Below are positions 44,802-54,778 of a stretch of DNA of 64,000 bases, piece by piece. The translations under genes and the position numbers were made by a program. A model generated the notes under the pieces. It did not search any database, had not been told where the DNA came from, and saw only the letters and a program-made list of their open reading frames with translations. Each line of letters opens with the position of its first letter. Position 1 is the first letter of the stretch. Location of the stretch: positions 27,444 through 91,443 of the forward strand of contig PEQK01000017.1 of NCBI GenBank assembly GCA_002786165.1, in the 5' to 3' direction. This DNA is from Legionella sp. GTDB lineage: Bacteria > Pseudomonadota > Gammaproteobacteria > Legionellales > Legionellaceae.

Positions 44802-46052
44802 CTACGTCTTGTTCACCACAGTAGGTAAATCGGACCACTGCGTCGTATACAGAGGCGAACACATACTAGAACGTGCGGCGTAGGTGTGCTGAAATCCTTC
44901 CGCAGCGAGCTTTAAGGTATCTTTACCAAACTTATGGTTGATGCGATCAAACATCGTCATGAGACAGTTGATTTTATCTGCCTCCTCTGTCGTCGGCTGA
45001 TCCAACATGTCCATTTGACGGTGATGTTTACTCATTAATACATCAACACATACCCCTGCTTTTTTATAATGAACCCCTGGTTTATAGATTTGTTTTAAAC
45101 AATCAATAGCAGCAGTGGTTATCAAGCGTAGATCATCGGTTGGCGCAATAAAAATATGCGTCATGTGATGGTAATATTGGGGCAAGTCTTGGCGAAATCT
45201 ATTGGTTACAATAAATACGGAAAGTTGTTTCACACAAGATTGTTGAAGGCGCAATTTTTGGCAAACTGCTCTCGCGTGTCTACTGACAGATTGGATTAAT
45301 GGCACTAAATCTGTTTGCATCTGACCAAAACTTCTAGAAGAAACGATGCTTTTGCGGGATTCAACGTCACTCAACGCCTGAGTCACTATACCTTGTAATT
45401 CGAGGCCCGTGTGTACCAAAGGGAGAGGAAATTGTCTTTTGAGTGCTAAAGGACTAAGAGCGGCAAGATCTGCAGCTGTTTTAATATGACGGATCGCAAG
45501 TTTTTTTTGCCATTGCCGCCCAATACCCCACACATCTCCAATTGAAATTCGTGCCAACCATGCTGATTTTTGGCTGATCTGAAACACCGGCGTTTTAAGC
45601 TCTTTCTTACAAATATGATTGGCAATTTTCGCCAAGGTTTTGGTTGGGCCGATGCCAATAGACGTCGGAATACCTGTAGATTTTAAGATTAATTTTTGTA
45701 AGTTTTTGCAAAACATATCATGCAAATGAGGCGGCATTTGACGTAAATCCAGAAATGCTTCGTCAATAGAATATTGCTTCATAAATGGCCATTCTTGTGC
45801 AATCACCGCCATGACTCGGCGGGATAAATCGCCATAGAGCGCAAAATTAGAAGAAAAAACATGGATATGATGCTTTTGCATTTTAAAATAAGGCACTCCC
45901 ATCGCAATACCCAGATCTTTGGCTTCATTGGAACGCGCAATGACGCACCCATCATTACTCGACAAAACTACAATGGGTTGGCTGCGTAAATCGGGTCTAA
46001 AAAGACGCTCACAACTTGCATAAAAATTATTACAATCTATCAGTGCAAACAT
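44802..46052 (-). CDS. umuC: DNA polymerase V catalytic subunit (Y family)
   Basis: 416 residues from the ATG that overlaps the umuD stop (TAATG); an earlier in-frame start lies inside umuD and is not used. Catalytic blocks: FALIDCNNFYASCERLF (first Asp) and YSIDEAFLDL (Asp-Glu pair); the GIPTSIGIGPTKTLAKIAN and DVWGIGRQW blocks of the UmuC group are intact. Performs error-prone synthesis past DNA damage together with processed UmuD. The C-terminal end is of normal length. Confidence 0.95.
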   Translation of the reverse strand: MFALIDCNNFYASCERLFRPDLRSQPIVVLSSNDGCVIARSNEAKDLGIAMGVPYFKMQKHHIHVFSSNFALYGDLSRRVMAVIAQEWPFMKQYSIDEAFLDLRQMPPHLHDMFCKNLQKLILKSTGIPTSIGIGPTKTLAKIANHICKKELKTPVFQISQKSAWLARISIGDVWGIGRQWQKKLAIRHIKTAADLAALSPLALKRQFPLPLVHTGLELQGIVTQALSDVESRKSIVSSRSFGQMQTDLVPLIQSVSRHARAVCQKLRLQQSCVKQLSVFIVTNRFRQDLPQYYHHMTHIFIAPTDDLRLITTAAIDCLKQIYKPGVHYKKAGVCVDVLMSKHHRQMDMLDQPTTEEADKINCLMTMFDRINHKFGKDTLKLAAEGFQHTYAARSSMCSPLYTTQWSDLPTVVNKT

Positions 46053-46576
46053 TATTCCGCCGGATGAATCACATGAGTGACCACGCCCCAAATCACGAGG
46101 TCTTGTTGTTCAGTAATATCAATCGGCGTATAGGCCTCATTTTCTGGTAATAATTGGACACGTCCATTGTGGTGCGATAAGCGTTTGACAGTAAGCTCAC
46201 CATCAATAGCTGCAATCACTATCTTACCGTGAATAGCCTCAATACTTTTATCAACAATCAACATGTCTCCGGAGCGAATACCCGCATTCGTCATAGAATC
46301 GCCCACGGCTTTGACAAAAAACGTTGCTGCGGGGTGTTTGATAAGATGGGTGTTTAAATCAAGATGCATGTCTATCGCATCATCAGCAGGTGAAGGAAAT
46401 CCAGCCTGTACCCTGCTTGAAAACAAAGGAAGTTCATAACTAGGTTGATCGGCGGTAAGCCAGTTTTTTACGGCATCCACTTTAGACACAGGAACTCTAA
46501 TGGCGTTGGTGGGCTCTCCCCAAGTATTGCTTCCTTTGGGTCGTCCAGAACCTATTCGTTTGCCACCTGATGTCAT
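46052..46576 (-). CDS. umuD: UmuD-like self-cleaving subunit of polymerase V
   Basis: 174 residues, longer than the 139 of Escherichia coli. The extra N-terminal part includes an AT-hook-like GSGRPKGS and a short conserved WGEPTNAIRVPVS segment. The peptidase part is complete: cleavage at Ala58-Gly59 (VQAGFPSPADD), catalytic Ser94 in VGDSMTNAGI and Lys131 in LTVKRL, with the same spacing as E. coli (35 and 37). RecA-stimulated cleavage gives the active form. No CTGT-N8-ACAG LexA site is seen in the 60 bases upstream, so control may differ from the standard SOS response. Confidence 0.93.
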   Translation of the reverse strand: MTSGGKRIGSGRPKGSNTWGEPTNAIRVPVSKVDAVKNWLTADQPSYELPLFSSRVQAGFPSPADDAIDMHLDLNTHLIKHPAATFFVKAVGDSMTNAGIRSGDMLIVDKSIEAIHGKIVIAAIDGELTVKRLSHHNGRVQLLPENEAYTPIDITEQQDLVIWGVVTHVIHPAE

Positions 46577-46660
46577 AAATAAAAACCATTTGATATGTGT
46601 ACGTTTTTCAAATGATAGCTGAAATATTGGTTTTGTAAAGGGCTATGAGCGGCAAAAAGA

Positions 46661-47019
46661 ACGTACCGCAGTTTGTCCCTGGTATCTAGCTTTCTTAGTC
46701 AACAAAAACTCAAGATACCGCGAATAAGTCGCGGTACGTAGGTAACAAGAGTCAGACCCTCTCCACCCCCACGTACGGCAGTTTGTCCCTGGTATCTGGC
46801 TTTCTTAGTCAACGCAAACTCAAGATACCGCGAACAAGTCGCGGTACGTAGGTAACAAGAGTCAGACCCTCTCCACCCCCACGTACGGCAGTTTGTCCCC
46901 TGGTATCTAGCTTTCTTAGTCAACAAAAACTCAAGATACCGCGAACAAGTCGCGGTACGTAGGTAATAAGAGTCGGACCCTCTCCACCCCCACGTACCGC
47001 GGCTTGTCCGCGGTATCTA
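46661..47019. repeat. Tandem array of REP-like palindrome pairs
   Basis: Three successive 110-111-base units start at 46661, 46771 and 46881, with a partial fourth from 46992. Each unit holds two inverted copies of a 27-base palindrome (ACGTACCGCGG...GGTATCT and AGATACCGCGA...GCGGTACGT) separated by about 30 bases (TAGCTTTCTTAGTC and neighbours), then a constant AAGAGTCAGACCCTCTCCAC linker. The unit copies differ at only a few positions. A lone palindrome of the same family lies at 32367. It sits between the start of umuD and the end of tamB. A short open frame through it is a by-product of the repeat. Confidence 0.9.
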
Positions 47020-47028
47020 ACTTTAAAT

Positions 47029-49500
47029 TCACGAATGGTTGTTATAAAGTAAATCCATGCCGTTTCCAGAATCACTTGCAGTCACTTGAAGACTAAAGTA
47101 CTTATTCAACAAATATTTTAAAGTTAACACATTACTGTTCTCTATGAATAATCCCATACTATAACTTAAATACAACCGATTGGAGATGGCCTTGCCAGCT
47201 ACTACTCCGGTTCTGGACTCATTGGTATTATTTTTTGAGTTAAATTGTGTGCTATTTTTTATATCCAAATCAATGCCTAAAGATTTGAATTGATTAAGCA
47301 ATTGCGCACCTTTGGTACCCGAATCCAGATTCATGGCAGACACAGCGGTTAATAACAGTTGTCCGCTCGCACCACTTGCTTGGCTGGCGGGTTTTCCGAT
47401 CAACAACATCGATAAAATATCAGCTTGAGATAAGGTAGCAGGCACAGAAAAAAGGCTGATTTTGGGGTCATTGATATGGCCAGATACAGCCACACCAACA
47501 ATCAAACGATCGCCAAAATCGATGGTTTGTAAATTTGTGGCATTAAAATCAAATAACTGATCAGAACTGTTCAAACGTGAACTTTTATCGAATGTTCTTC
47601 CCGCTCTCAGATTGATGATGGGATTAGAGATAGGCCCACCATAAAATAATAACTTCCCGTGATCTATTGTTAAATCTTGATTGTAGGCTTTATAGGTCCC
47701 ATCACGAATCGCAAGCTCCCCTGTGGCGTACATAGGGCGAGCAGGTGTTTGATTGACTTGCAAAGAACCGTCCACATGACCTTGTAAACCTTGAACATCG
47801 ATAAACACGTTTGGTCCGGTTTTAATCTGAATATCCACTTTGGTTGTCAAAGGAACAGTAGGCGCGGGGGAGCGGGCTTTCACCACAACCACATCGTCGG
47901 TTAAATAAGTTGTTTTGATAAAGGTCGGTAATTTTAGCGTGGCTTGAGGTATGGTAACACTACCAGTAATCAGATATCCATCGGGTTGCAAATCCATGGT
48001 TAATTTGGGGGACAGGGTCACATGATATTCCTCGGTCTTGAGGGCAGGGAAATTATCGCCAATCAGCGTGATTTTTCCGGTAATGTCTGGAAATAATTGA
48101 CCTTCACCTTTTATGTCCAAATGCTCTCCGCCCGCTGCGCCCAACGAAGCCAGTGCACTCCATTGGTTGCCATGATTTTTTAGGGTGGCTGTAATAGGCC
48201 TTAGATGAAGGCCAAAAGCAGGCAAATCAAGCTCAGCGTTGCTTAACGCAAGTGTGCCCTCTATCTCGGGATGTTTGAGTTTTCCCGAAAGAACAAAAGT
48301 CGCTAAGGCTTGCCCGCGAATGTTTTCGGCCTCTTTGGTGAAATGATTCAAAAAATCAAGCGACCGCACAGATAAATTTATTTTCCCATGAATGACTTGG
48401 TCGTTCATGTTGTTCGAAAACTGAAATTGAGGCAAATGCAAATCAATATCAATGACTTTGTCGTGATCAATGGCAAGCTTTCCAGTGGCTGCTAGCATTT
48501 TATGGGATAAATTGAGACGTAACTGTCCTCCTTCAAATTTGATAAAAGACATGCCACTATCTTTTGGGGGCTCATATGTCCCTGGAGCTACCTTAATGAG
48601 GATAAACCCTTCATTATTCTGAACATTACCCGTTGCTAGAATGCTGGTTTTTAAGCCAGAAAAGCGTGGATATAATATAGACGGGTTTGGAATAGATAAG
48701 TTGTATTGCAATCGGTTGGGAAAATCACCCTCCACATTCAAACGATTGTCCCCCCAAGATCCCTGCAATGTCACTAATTTTTTGTCTTGGATGAAACGCA
48801 GCGTCCCCCTGGATTCAATGGGTGCAACGCCAGTTAATTTCCCTTCCCACTGATAAAGGGATCTGTCCCCAACTAGACTGAATTGCCCTTGCACTGCATC
48901 GTGATCAGTATGCTTCAGCGGCATAGCAGACAGTTTTATAGTGATTGGATAGGCGCCCCCTATTTGTCCGTCAGCATGTAAAGAGAGTTTTACTTTTTCA
49001 TATTCGGCTTGGAATTTTGGGATAGACCAGCGTTCAGGAGAATAATATGCTTGTACACCTATCGCATTGACCAAGTAGTCATCCATCACAAGATGATTTA
49101 TCTTGAGATTTTGTATAGACACCTTAACAAAGGGAAGGGTTATATTATAAGACGGGACGCTTTTTGTTTGTTGCTCCAACCCTTTTTGGGAAGCTATGTT
49201 TACCGTATCTATCTGTATACGGGTCACTATAATCTCAGGATGGCGCAAAGACACAAGCTGCCATCGCATCTCACCGTGATTTAGCCTGATATGAATGCGT
49301 TTATCTTGGTACTCAAAAGTATCAAAAGAAATATGACTAAACAGAGATCCCTCTAAATGCTGCGCCTGAATCATCCCAGGTTTTATGATATTCACTAATG
49401 TGACTAAGCGACTTAGGTTATTTGAGACAGCAACCACGAGACTCATCAACATGAGTAATAAAAAAATACACCACCAAAAAGTATGTTTGAAGATAGTCAT
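47029..49500 (-). CDS. tamB: Translocation and assembly module subunit TamB
   Basis: 823 residues, shorter than the 1259 of E. coli but within the range of the family. One N-terminal membrane anchor (about 8-28), a long run of amphipathic beta repeats, and the C-terminal DUF490 domain with IPQATLKLP, MYATGELAIRDGTYKAYNQD, and near the end SQADILSMLLIGKPAS and GLFIENSNVLTLKYLLNKYF. It forms an inner-to-outer-membrane groove with TamA that carries lipids or assembling barrel proteins. Its ATG lies 1 base after the tamA stop. Confidence 0.9.
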   Translation of the reverse strand: MTIFKHTFWWCIFLLLMLMSLVVAVSNNLSRLVTLVNIIKPGMIQAQHLEGSLFSHISFDTFEYQDKRIHIRLNHGEMRWQLVSLRHPEIIVTRIQIDTVNIASQKGLEQQTKSVPSYNITLPFVKVSIQNLKINHLVMDDYLVNAIGVQAYYSPERWSIPKFQAEYEKVKLSLHADGQIGGAYPITIKLSAMPLKHTDHDAVQGQFSLVGDRSLYQWEGKLTGVAPIESRGTLRFIQDKKLVTLQGSWGDNRLNVEGDFPNRLQYNLSIPNPSILYPRFSGLKTSILATGNVQNNEGFILIKVAPGTYEPPKDSGMSFIKFEGGQLRLNLSHKMLAATGKLAIDHDKVIDIDLHLPQFQFSNNMNDQVIHGKINLSVRSLDFLNHFTKEAENIRGQALATFVLSGKLKHPEIEGTLALSNAELDLPAFGLHLRPITATLKNHGNQWSALASLGAAGGEHLDIKGEGQLFPDITGKITLIGDNFPALKTEEYHVTLSPKLTMDLQPDGYLITGSVTIPQATLKLPTFIKTTYLTDDVVVVKARSPAPTVPLTTKVDIQIKTGPNVFIDVQGLQGHVDGSLQVNQTPARPMYATGELAIRDGTYKAYNQDLTIDHGKLLFYGGPISNPIINLRAGRTFDKSSRLNSSDQLFDFNATNLQTIDFGDRLIVGVAVSGHINDPKISLFSVPATLSQADILSMLLIGKPASQASGASGQLLLTAVSAMNLDSGTKGAQLLNQFKSLGIDLDIKNSTQFNSKNNTNESRTGVVAGKAISNRLYLSYSMGLFIENSNVLTLKYLLNKYFSLQVTASDSGNGMDLLYNNHS

Positions 49501-49501
49501 G

Positions 49502-51232
49502 TTAAAGATCCGGTCCTATGGTCACTACCAACCTTGGATGTTGGTAAGCAACTTGTTGCACATTTTGATGAATGGCTTGTGCGACAGCAATTTTGATGGG
49601 GCCTACAGGGGATACCCACATCACGCCTAAACCAGCATCATAATAGCCTATCCTCGCCACCGGATTGTAGGTCGTTCCTGCGTCTAATAGTCCATAAAAA
49701 TATACTTTATCCCATGTTTCCTTTTGGATTTCAATGCCTGCATAACTCACCGTTTTCCCTGGTCCTATAGAATTAAAAGCATATCCTTTCATATCTTCTG
49801 CTCCTCCAAGGAGAGGGGCAAGCGACAAAGGTAATTGGGTAATTTGTTGGATAGAAGTCAAACTTTGAATACTATGGAGAAAAAGACGCGTACGAATAGG
49901 TGCCACAACAAATGCAGCTCTGGCATCAATTAAGGCTTGCGCCAAACTTGTATCAGACAGTAAAGCTTTGCTTGCAGCCAAACCACTCAGCGTGATTTTA
50001 TACCCTGTAGGAGAAAATAACGTATCACTGTGTTGATACCAAGTTAATAAGATCTTTGGAAAGAAAACCCTAGCTGATTCGGCCTGTAAACTGGTATATT
50101 TATAATTCTCATCTAAAGCATTGACGGACAAAGTCCGCTGATAACTCGGTACAATATGTTGCTGACCAACCCCTAATAATACACCGCTACTACGGCCAGC
50201 ACTAAAGTCTAAATGCGTATATCCACCATTGATAATGTAATTATCATTGATGGGATTGCGACCAGGAATAATGTATTGGCCTTGAACCGTATTTTGTACG
50301 AACGACCCTTGCGCTATCATATTAAATTTATGACCCGCACGGTTGACTGGTATCACATTGACCCCCAACCGCCCACGTGGACCCGTGTCTGTTCCATAGC
50401 CTAAACCAATATTATAAGTGATGCGCTTTACAGGTTTCAGGCTGACATGAATAGGTACATCCAGTTTATTGGAATTTGCAAGAGTTGGCAGAACGTCAAC
50501 GGCATTGAAATAACCGCTACCGGCTAAATTGCTATTCAATTTTAGAAGTTGTTCTGTAGAGTACGGTTCTCCCAATTTGAACGGCACGTATCTTTTTAAT
50601 AAATCGGGTGAAATATGAGTGGGATCAAATGTGACTTGGCCATAATAATATCTAGGCCCAGTATCCAATATCAATAAAATATCCGCTGTGTTCCGATCGG
50701 TATCAATCAGAACTTGTGCCGTTGTGAAAGAAGCATGGATATACCCCTGTGTTTCAGCGGTATTCGATAAAGCGTTTTTAGTTGCTTCATAAGTATTCGT
50801 TTCAAAGCCTTGACCAATGTGGATAGGAATATCATGTAAAGCGTGTTGAATATCTGGATTGCTTGCCCCTTCTCCAACGATTTGAATGTTTAATCCACTA
50901 ATATGTATTCTAGGTCCAGGGTGAATCATAATATTGAGTTGACCCTTGGGTGAGGCAATGACAATATGGGGTTTGAAATACCCATAAGGCTCTAAAGCTT
51001 TTGTTATCTCAGATTTTAAGTCGGCTTCAGGTTGAGCCTGGATAGATTTGCCTTGATATCGTTCGGTCAAGCGATGCTGAACGTTGAGTAGAATCTCATT
51101 GTTTACCTCTAATCCTTGAATCTTTGGTAGTTTTGCAGCAAACAGTGCGACTGGAAAAAAGAGCAATACCAATGCCACCTGCTTGAGTAACACAAGTTTT
51201 CTATGCTTCTTCGAGAAAATAACGTGTATCAT
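49502..51232 (-). CDS. tamA: Translocation and assembly module subunit TamA (Omp85 family)
   Basis: 576 residues, the standard TamA length. Signal peptide (LLKQVALVLLFFPVALFAA), three POTRA domains (about 35-265, with NIMIHPGPRIHISG and LLILDTGPRYYYG) and a C-terminal 16-strand barrel (from about 270), including the RGRLGVNVIPVNRAGH block and the ending VGPIKIAVAQAIH...RLVVTIGPDL. Outer-membrane partner of TamB, first gene of the pair. Confidence 0.93.
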   Translation of the reverse strand: MIHVIFSKKHRKLVLLKQVALVLLFFPVALFAAKLPKIQGLEVNNEILLNVQHRLTERYQGKSIQAQPEADLKSEITKALEPYGYFKPHIVIASPKGQLNIMIHPGPRIHISGLNIQIVGEGASNPDIQHALHDIPIHIGQGFETNTYEATKNALSNTAETQGYIHASFTTAQVLIDTDRNTADILLILDTGPRYYYGQVTFDPTHISPDLLKRYVPFKLGEPYSTEQLLKLNSNLAGSGYFNAVDVLPTLANSNKLDVPIHVSLKPVKRITYNIGLGYGTDTGPRGRLGVNVIPVNRAGHKFNMIAQGSFVQNTVQGQYIIPGRNPINDNYIINGGYTHLDFSAGRSSGVLLGVGQQHIVPSYQRTLSVNALDENYKYTSLQAESARVFFPKILLTWYQHSDTLFSPTGYKITLSGLAASKALLSDTSLAQALIDARAAFVVAPIRTRLFLHSIQSLTSIQQITQLPLSLAPLLGGAEDMKGYAFNSIGPGKTVSYAGIEIQKETWDKVYFYGLLDAGTTYNPVARIGYYDAGLGVMWVSPVGPIKIAVAQAIHQNVQQVAYQHPRLVVTIGPDL

Positions 51233-51335
51233 ATTTGAAAAAGCTATTGGTCAACTCCTACAAAGGCTTTGTTATGGCGATTATTATATATTTTTACTCA
51301 TGATGATCAATCAATGTTGTGCAACAATTCATGCA

Positions 51336-51701
51336 TTAAAAAGATAACGAGTCATTTGCATGGACAACCCCAGAGAATAAAATGAGTCCAGACTCTAATG
51401 TTGTAATTGTCAAATGCATCTCTTTATGACAAACCAGCCACATAGCATGACAATTCACTTTACTGGCGTTGTCGCCACAGGTTTTTAAAGTGCCTAAAGA
51501 CATGTTGTATAGCCTTGTAGAAGGATCAATCACAATCGTTTTCAGCACTTCATTAGGATCAGCGTACACGCCAGCCACTTCCAGCGCTTGTTCGCTGTTA
51601 TTACGAATAGATATAGAGCCACACTGGTTTTCCAATACCAACCCATGAGACATAGAGGAAACACATAAACAAATCAACACCAGTGATCTCAAAATAGACA
51701 T
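51336..51701 (-). CDS. Small secreted protein of unknown function
   Basis: 121 residues from ATG 51701, with GAGGGG 8 bases upstream; a GTG at 51710 would add three. Signal peptide (LRSLVLICLCVSSMSHG), then a short beta-type mature part with four Cys (NQCGS, KTCGD, VNCHA, LVCHK). Family not recognised; style matches the secreted proteins at 16431 and 39379. It lies between panD and tamA on the same strand; independent transcription is likely. Confidence 0.65.
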   Translation of the reverse strand: MSILRSLVLICLCVSSMSHGLVLENQCGSISIRNNSEQALEVAGVYADPNEVLKTIVIDPSTRLYNMSLGTLKTCGDNASKVNCHAMWLVCHKEMHLTITTLESGLILFSGVVHANDSLSF

Positions 51702-51763
51702 ATATATCACCCCTCTTTTAAGTGCTCTGCGACTAAAAAAATCGGCAAATCGCAGCTGTCAGC

Positions 51764-52165
51764 TCAAGCAAACTCGATGGCTTTATCACGTTCTTGAATC
51801 AGAGCTTTGCGAGGTTTTATTTTATAATCATTGTTATGATCTAAAAATAAAACGGTGGGTTCCCAATTCGGGATTTCGTGAGCCTCAAGATCTGTATAGG
51901 CACAAATAATCACACGATCACCAATGTTTACCAAATGCGCACAAGCACCATTTGCACACATCATTCTAGACTTACGAGGCGCTGTTATTGCATATGTTAC
52001 AAATCGATGACCATTCGTAATATTCAACACATGAATTTGTTCATTTTCTTGAATCCCAGATAGTTGCAACAGTTCTTCATCAATACTAAAAGAACCTTCA
52101 TAGTTTAAATCCGCTTGAGTAACCGTTGCTTGGTGTAATTTTGCATATAAAAAAGTTCTTTTCAT
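51764..52165 (-). CDS. panD: Aspartate 1-decarboxylase proenzyme
   Basis: 133 residues. It makes beta-alanine for pantothenate and coenzyme A. The self-cleavage site Gly24-Ser25 sits in LNYEGSFSID at the same positions as in E. coli, producing the pyruvoyl group on Ser25; Lys9, His11 and Tyr22 are present, and FVTYAI and NGACAHL keep the active-site strand. AAGGA ribosome site. No other pantothenate gene is adjacent. Confidence 0.96.
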   Translation of the reverse strand: MKRTFLYAKLHQATVTQADLNYEGSFSIDEELLQLSGIQENEQIHVLNITNGHRFVTYAITAPRKSRMMCANGACAHLVNIGDRVIICAYTDLEAHEIPNWEPTVLFLDHNNDYKIKPRKALIQERDKAIEFA

Positions 52166-52277
52166 GGGCTTAAGTTCCTTGAGTCATTCACTGAAATACA
52201 TGTCTACAAATTGACCATATTTTAGCACAATGCGATCCTGGGTACAAGGAACTCGTGGCATAAGTGTATTTCCATGA

Positions 52278-54233
52278 TTACGATGGATTTTGTTCTTTCT
52301 TTTGTTCAGCAATCAAATCATCCACAACACTAGGATCGACCAAGGTAGACATATCCCCTAGCTCATCAAATTGATGTTGCGCAATATGACGTAATAGACG
52401 TCGCATGATTTTTCCTGAGCGCGTTTTGGGTAGACCTTTGGCCCAATAAATATGCTCAGGCTTGGCAATGGGGCCAATTTTATCGCTCACATGCTGTTTC
52501 AACACCGTTTTTAAGTGATCATCGGCTACCATGGATCCCATCAGGCTCACAAAAGCAATGATACATTCTCCTTTTTTAGCGTGAGGAATACCCACCACAG
52601 AAGCTTCAGCAATACCAGGATAAGATATCAGTGCACTTTCTAGTTCTTCTGTGCCAAATCGATGTCCAGAGGCTTTGATCACATCATCATTACGACCCGT
52701 GATCATCAAATGCCCCTTTTTATCCCGATAAGCCCCGTCACCCGTCAAATAACAGCCTGGCACAGACTTAAAATAACTTTCAATAAATCGTTTACGATCA
52801 TTAAAAATGGTTCGCATCATCCCGGGCCAGGGATGTTTGATCACCAATCTACCAGGCCGATCATCTTCGATCACCCTACCGTTATCATCTACAATCTCAG
52901 GCACAATCCCCCAAAAAGGCATACCCGCAGAACCCGGTATCAATTCTGAGTTTCCCGGTAAGGCTGAGATCAAAATACCGCCGGTTTCTGTTTGCCACCA
53001 AGTATCCATAATCGGGCAACGTTTTTCACCTACCACCTCATAATACCACGCCCAAATCTCAGCCCCGATCGGCTCTCCCACAGATCCCAATAACCTCAGA
53101 CTGTGGCGCCGGGCTTTCGTCACCCATTGATCACCTGCAGCGCGTAACAAACGCAACGCAGTTGGTGAGGTATAAAATACAGTGACTTGATAAGCATCAA
53201 TGATGTCCCAATATCTTGAAAAAGTGGGGTAATTGGGCACCCCTTCGAACAAAATTGTCGTCGTGCCGTTGGCCAAGGGTCCATACACCACATATGAATG
53301 TCCCGTGATCCACCCTGGATCAGCCGTACAAAAAAACACATCGCCCTCACGATGATCAAAAACCACTTGATGCGTCAAAGCCGCATACACCATATAACCA
53401 CCGGTGCTATGCACCACGCCTTTGGGTTTTCCGGTAGATCCTGACGTGTATAAAATAAATAAGGGATCATCAGCATACATAGGTTCGACTGGGCAATTTT
53501 CATCCATATTTTGGGAAAGATCGTGATACCAAGCATCCCGCTTCTCAGACCAAGGTATCTCGGTAGTCCCCGTTCTTTTCACCACAATAACACGCTTTAT
53601 TTTTGGACAATCATTCAAAATGGGTTCAATATTTTGTTTCAAAGGGATGCATTTATCACCACGAATACTCTCATCTGCTGTAATTAACAATTTGGCTTGG
53701 GTATCTTGCAACCGAAAGAGCAAAGCATCAGCTGAAAATCCAGAAAACACAACGGAATGCACCGCGCCTATACGAGCACAAGCCAGCATTGCAAATACCA
53801 ATTGAGGGATCATCGGCAAATAAATACAAACCCTGTCCCCTTTTTGTATGCCTTCTGCTTTCAGTACATTGGCAAAACGGCATACTTCCTTGTGTAAAGC
53901 TTGATACGTGTAAGTTTGACGATCTTTGGGATCAGAGCCTTCCCAAATCAATGCAATCTGATCAGCACGATGTTCAAGGTGACGATCCACACAGTTGTCA
54001 CACGCATTCAATTGGCCATTTACAAACCACCGCACATCATATGAAGCAAAATCTCCCGAATACACCTCATCCCAAGGTCGCATCCAAGTGATGGTTTTTT
54101 CAGCTTGCTCCCCCCAAAACGCTTTGGAGTGATGCAACGATTGTTGATAGGCTTCTTGATAAGTTTTTTCAGTCACCTTGATTTGTGGATCAGGCTGACG
54201 ATGAACGATTTTTGGTGTTTTTTCCTTTGCCAT
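52278..54233 (-). CDS. acs: Acetyl-CoA synthetase
   Basis: 651 residues, normal length. Converts acetate, ATP and CoA to acetyl-CoA. Motifs: YTSGSTGKPKGVVHSTGGY (nucleotide loop), DTWWQTETGGI, the hinge Asp in YLTGDGAYRDKKGH, and KTRSGKIMRRLLR with the Lys that is acetylated in related enzymes. Strong AAAGGAGG site. It starts 47 bases after the pilin operon and may have its own promoter in the gap. Confidence 0.96.
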   Translation of the reverse strand: MAKEKTPKIVHRQPDPQIKVTEKTYQEAYQQSLHHSKAFWGEQAEKTITWMRPWDEVYSGDFASYDVRWFVNGQLNACDNCVDRHLEHRADQIALIWEGSDPKDRQTYTYQALHKEVCRFANVLKAEGIQKGDRVCIYLPMIPQLVFAMLACARIGAVHSVVFSGFSADALLFRLQDTQAKLLITADESIRGDKCIPLKQNIEPILNDCPKIKRVIVVKRTGTTEIPWSEKRDAWYHDLSQNMDENCPVEPMYADDPLFILYTSGSTGKPKGVVHSTGGYMVYAALTHQVVFDHREGDVFFCTADPGWITGHSYVVYGPLANGTTTILFEGVPNYPTFSRYWDIIDAYQVTVFYTSPTALRLLRAAGDQWVTKARRHSLRLLGSVGEPIGAEIWAWYYEVVGEKRCPIMDTWWQTETGGILISALPGNSELIPGSAGMPFWGIVPEIVDDNGRVIEDDRPGRLVIKHPWPGMMRTIFNDRKRFIESYFKSVPGCYLTGDGAYRDKKGHLMITGRNDDVIKASGHRFGTEELESALISYPGIAEASVVGIPHAKKGECIIAFVSLMGSMVADDHLKTVLKQHVSDKIGPIAKPEHIYWAKGLPKTRSGKIMRRLLRHIAQHQFDELGDMSTLVDPSVVDDLIAEQKKEQNPS

Positions 54234-54280
54234 ATTGAACCTCCTTTCCTAACATCCCATTGTTACATGGATATATCCTA

Positions 54281-54778
54281 TCAGAGATAACGCCATGTCA
54301 ACACACCAGGATGAATCACGCTGATGTCTGTGTCGGGACAAAATTCTTGTGGGCCTGGTGTTGCAATACGAACTTGAATCATACGTTGCTTTTCATGTGT
54401 ATCCATGACCGACAACAACCAATGATGCGTACTGATGGCATCTTGTGAATGAGATGATTTGACACATGCTAGACTGCCTAAATCCGTGATCCCATAGCGA
54501 TACTTAGTGTCAAAAACACAGCCAGCATGCAAAATAGCTGTTTTCAGGTCCTGAACTTTTTTTACAGAGATCAAACAAGATTTTGAAGGATGAAACACGA
54601 ATTGTTTGGCCAATATAGTAGTCGCATGCTCTAATTGAGCGGTAGTTTCTTCATAGCGATGCCACTGATAGTGACGTTTGAGAGACAAAGTGAATAGACG
54701 TATATTGGCGAGTACTAATAACGATAAAACACTCATCATCAACATAACAGTCATTAATATAAACCCACGCATTTTCAT
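54281..54778 (-). CDS. Minor pilin of the PilX type
   Basis: 165 residues. The N terminus RGFILMTVMLMMSVLSLLVL is a prepilin-like signal and membrane helix, preceded by a short basic leader; the Glu usually found at +5 is replaced by Thr, as often seen in PilX-type pseudopilins. The start overlaps the end of the PilV-PilW fusion gene by 4 bases (ATGA), so it is translated directly after it. Function by context: priming and tip composition of type IV pili. No PilY1 gene follows. Confidence 0.7.
   Translation of the reverse strand: MKMRGFILMTVMLMMSVLSLLVLANIRLFTLSLKRHYQWHRYEETTAQLEHATTILAKQFVFHPSKSCLISVKKVQDLKTAILHAGCVFDTKYRYGITDLGSLACVKSSHSQDAISTHHWLLSVMDTHEKQRMIQVRIATPGPQEFCPDTDISVIHPGVLTWRYL

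Noticed and set aside
46699..46926. 75-codon minus-strand frame inside the palindrome array
   Set aside because: It merely translates the 110-base repeat (its protein repeats itself), so it is a by-product of the array and not a gene.
46661..47019. CRISPR array
   Set aside because: The 110-base spacing, inverted palindrome pairs and near-identical inter-repeat sequence are unlike CRISPR repeats with unique spacers; no cas gene is present.
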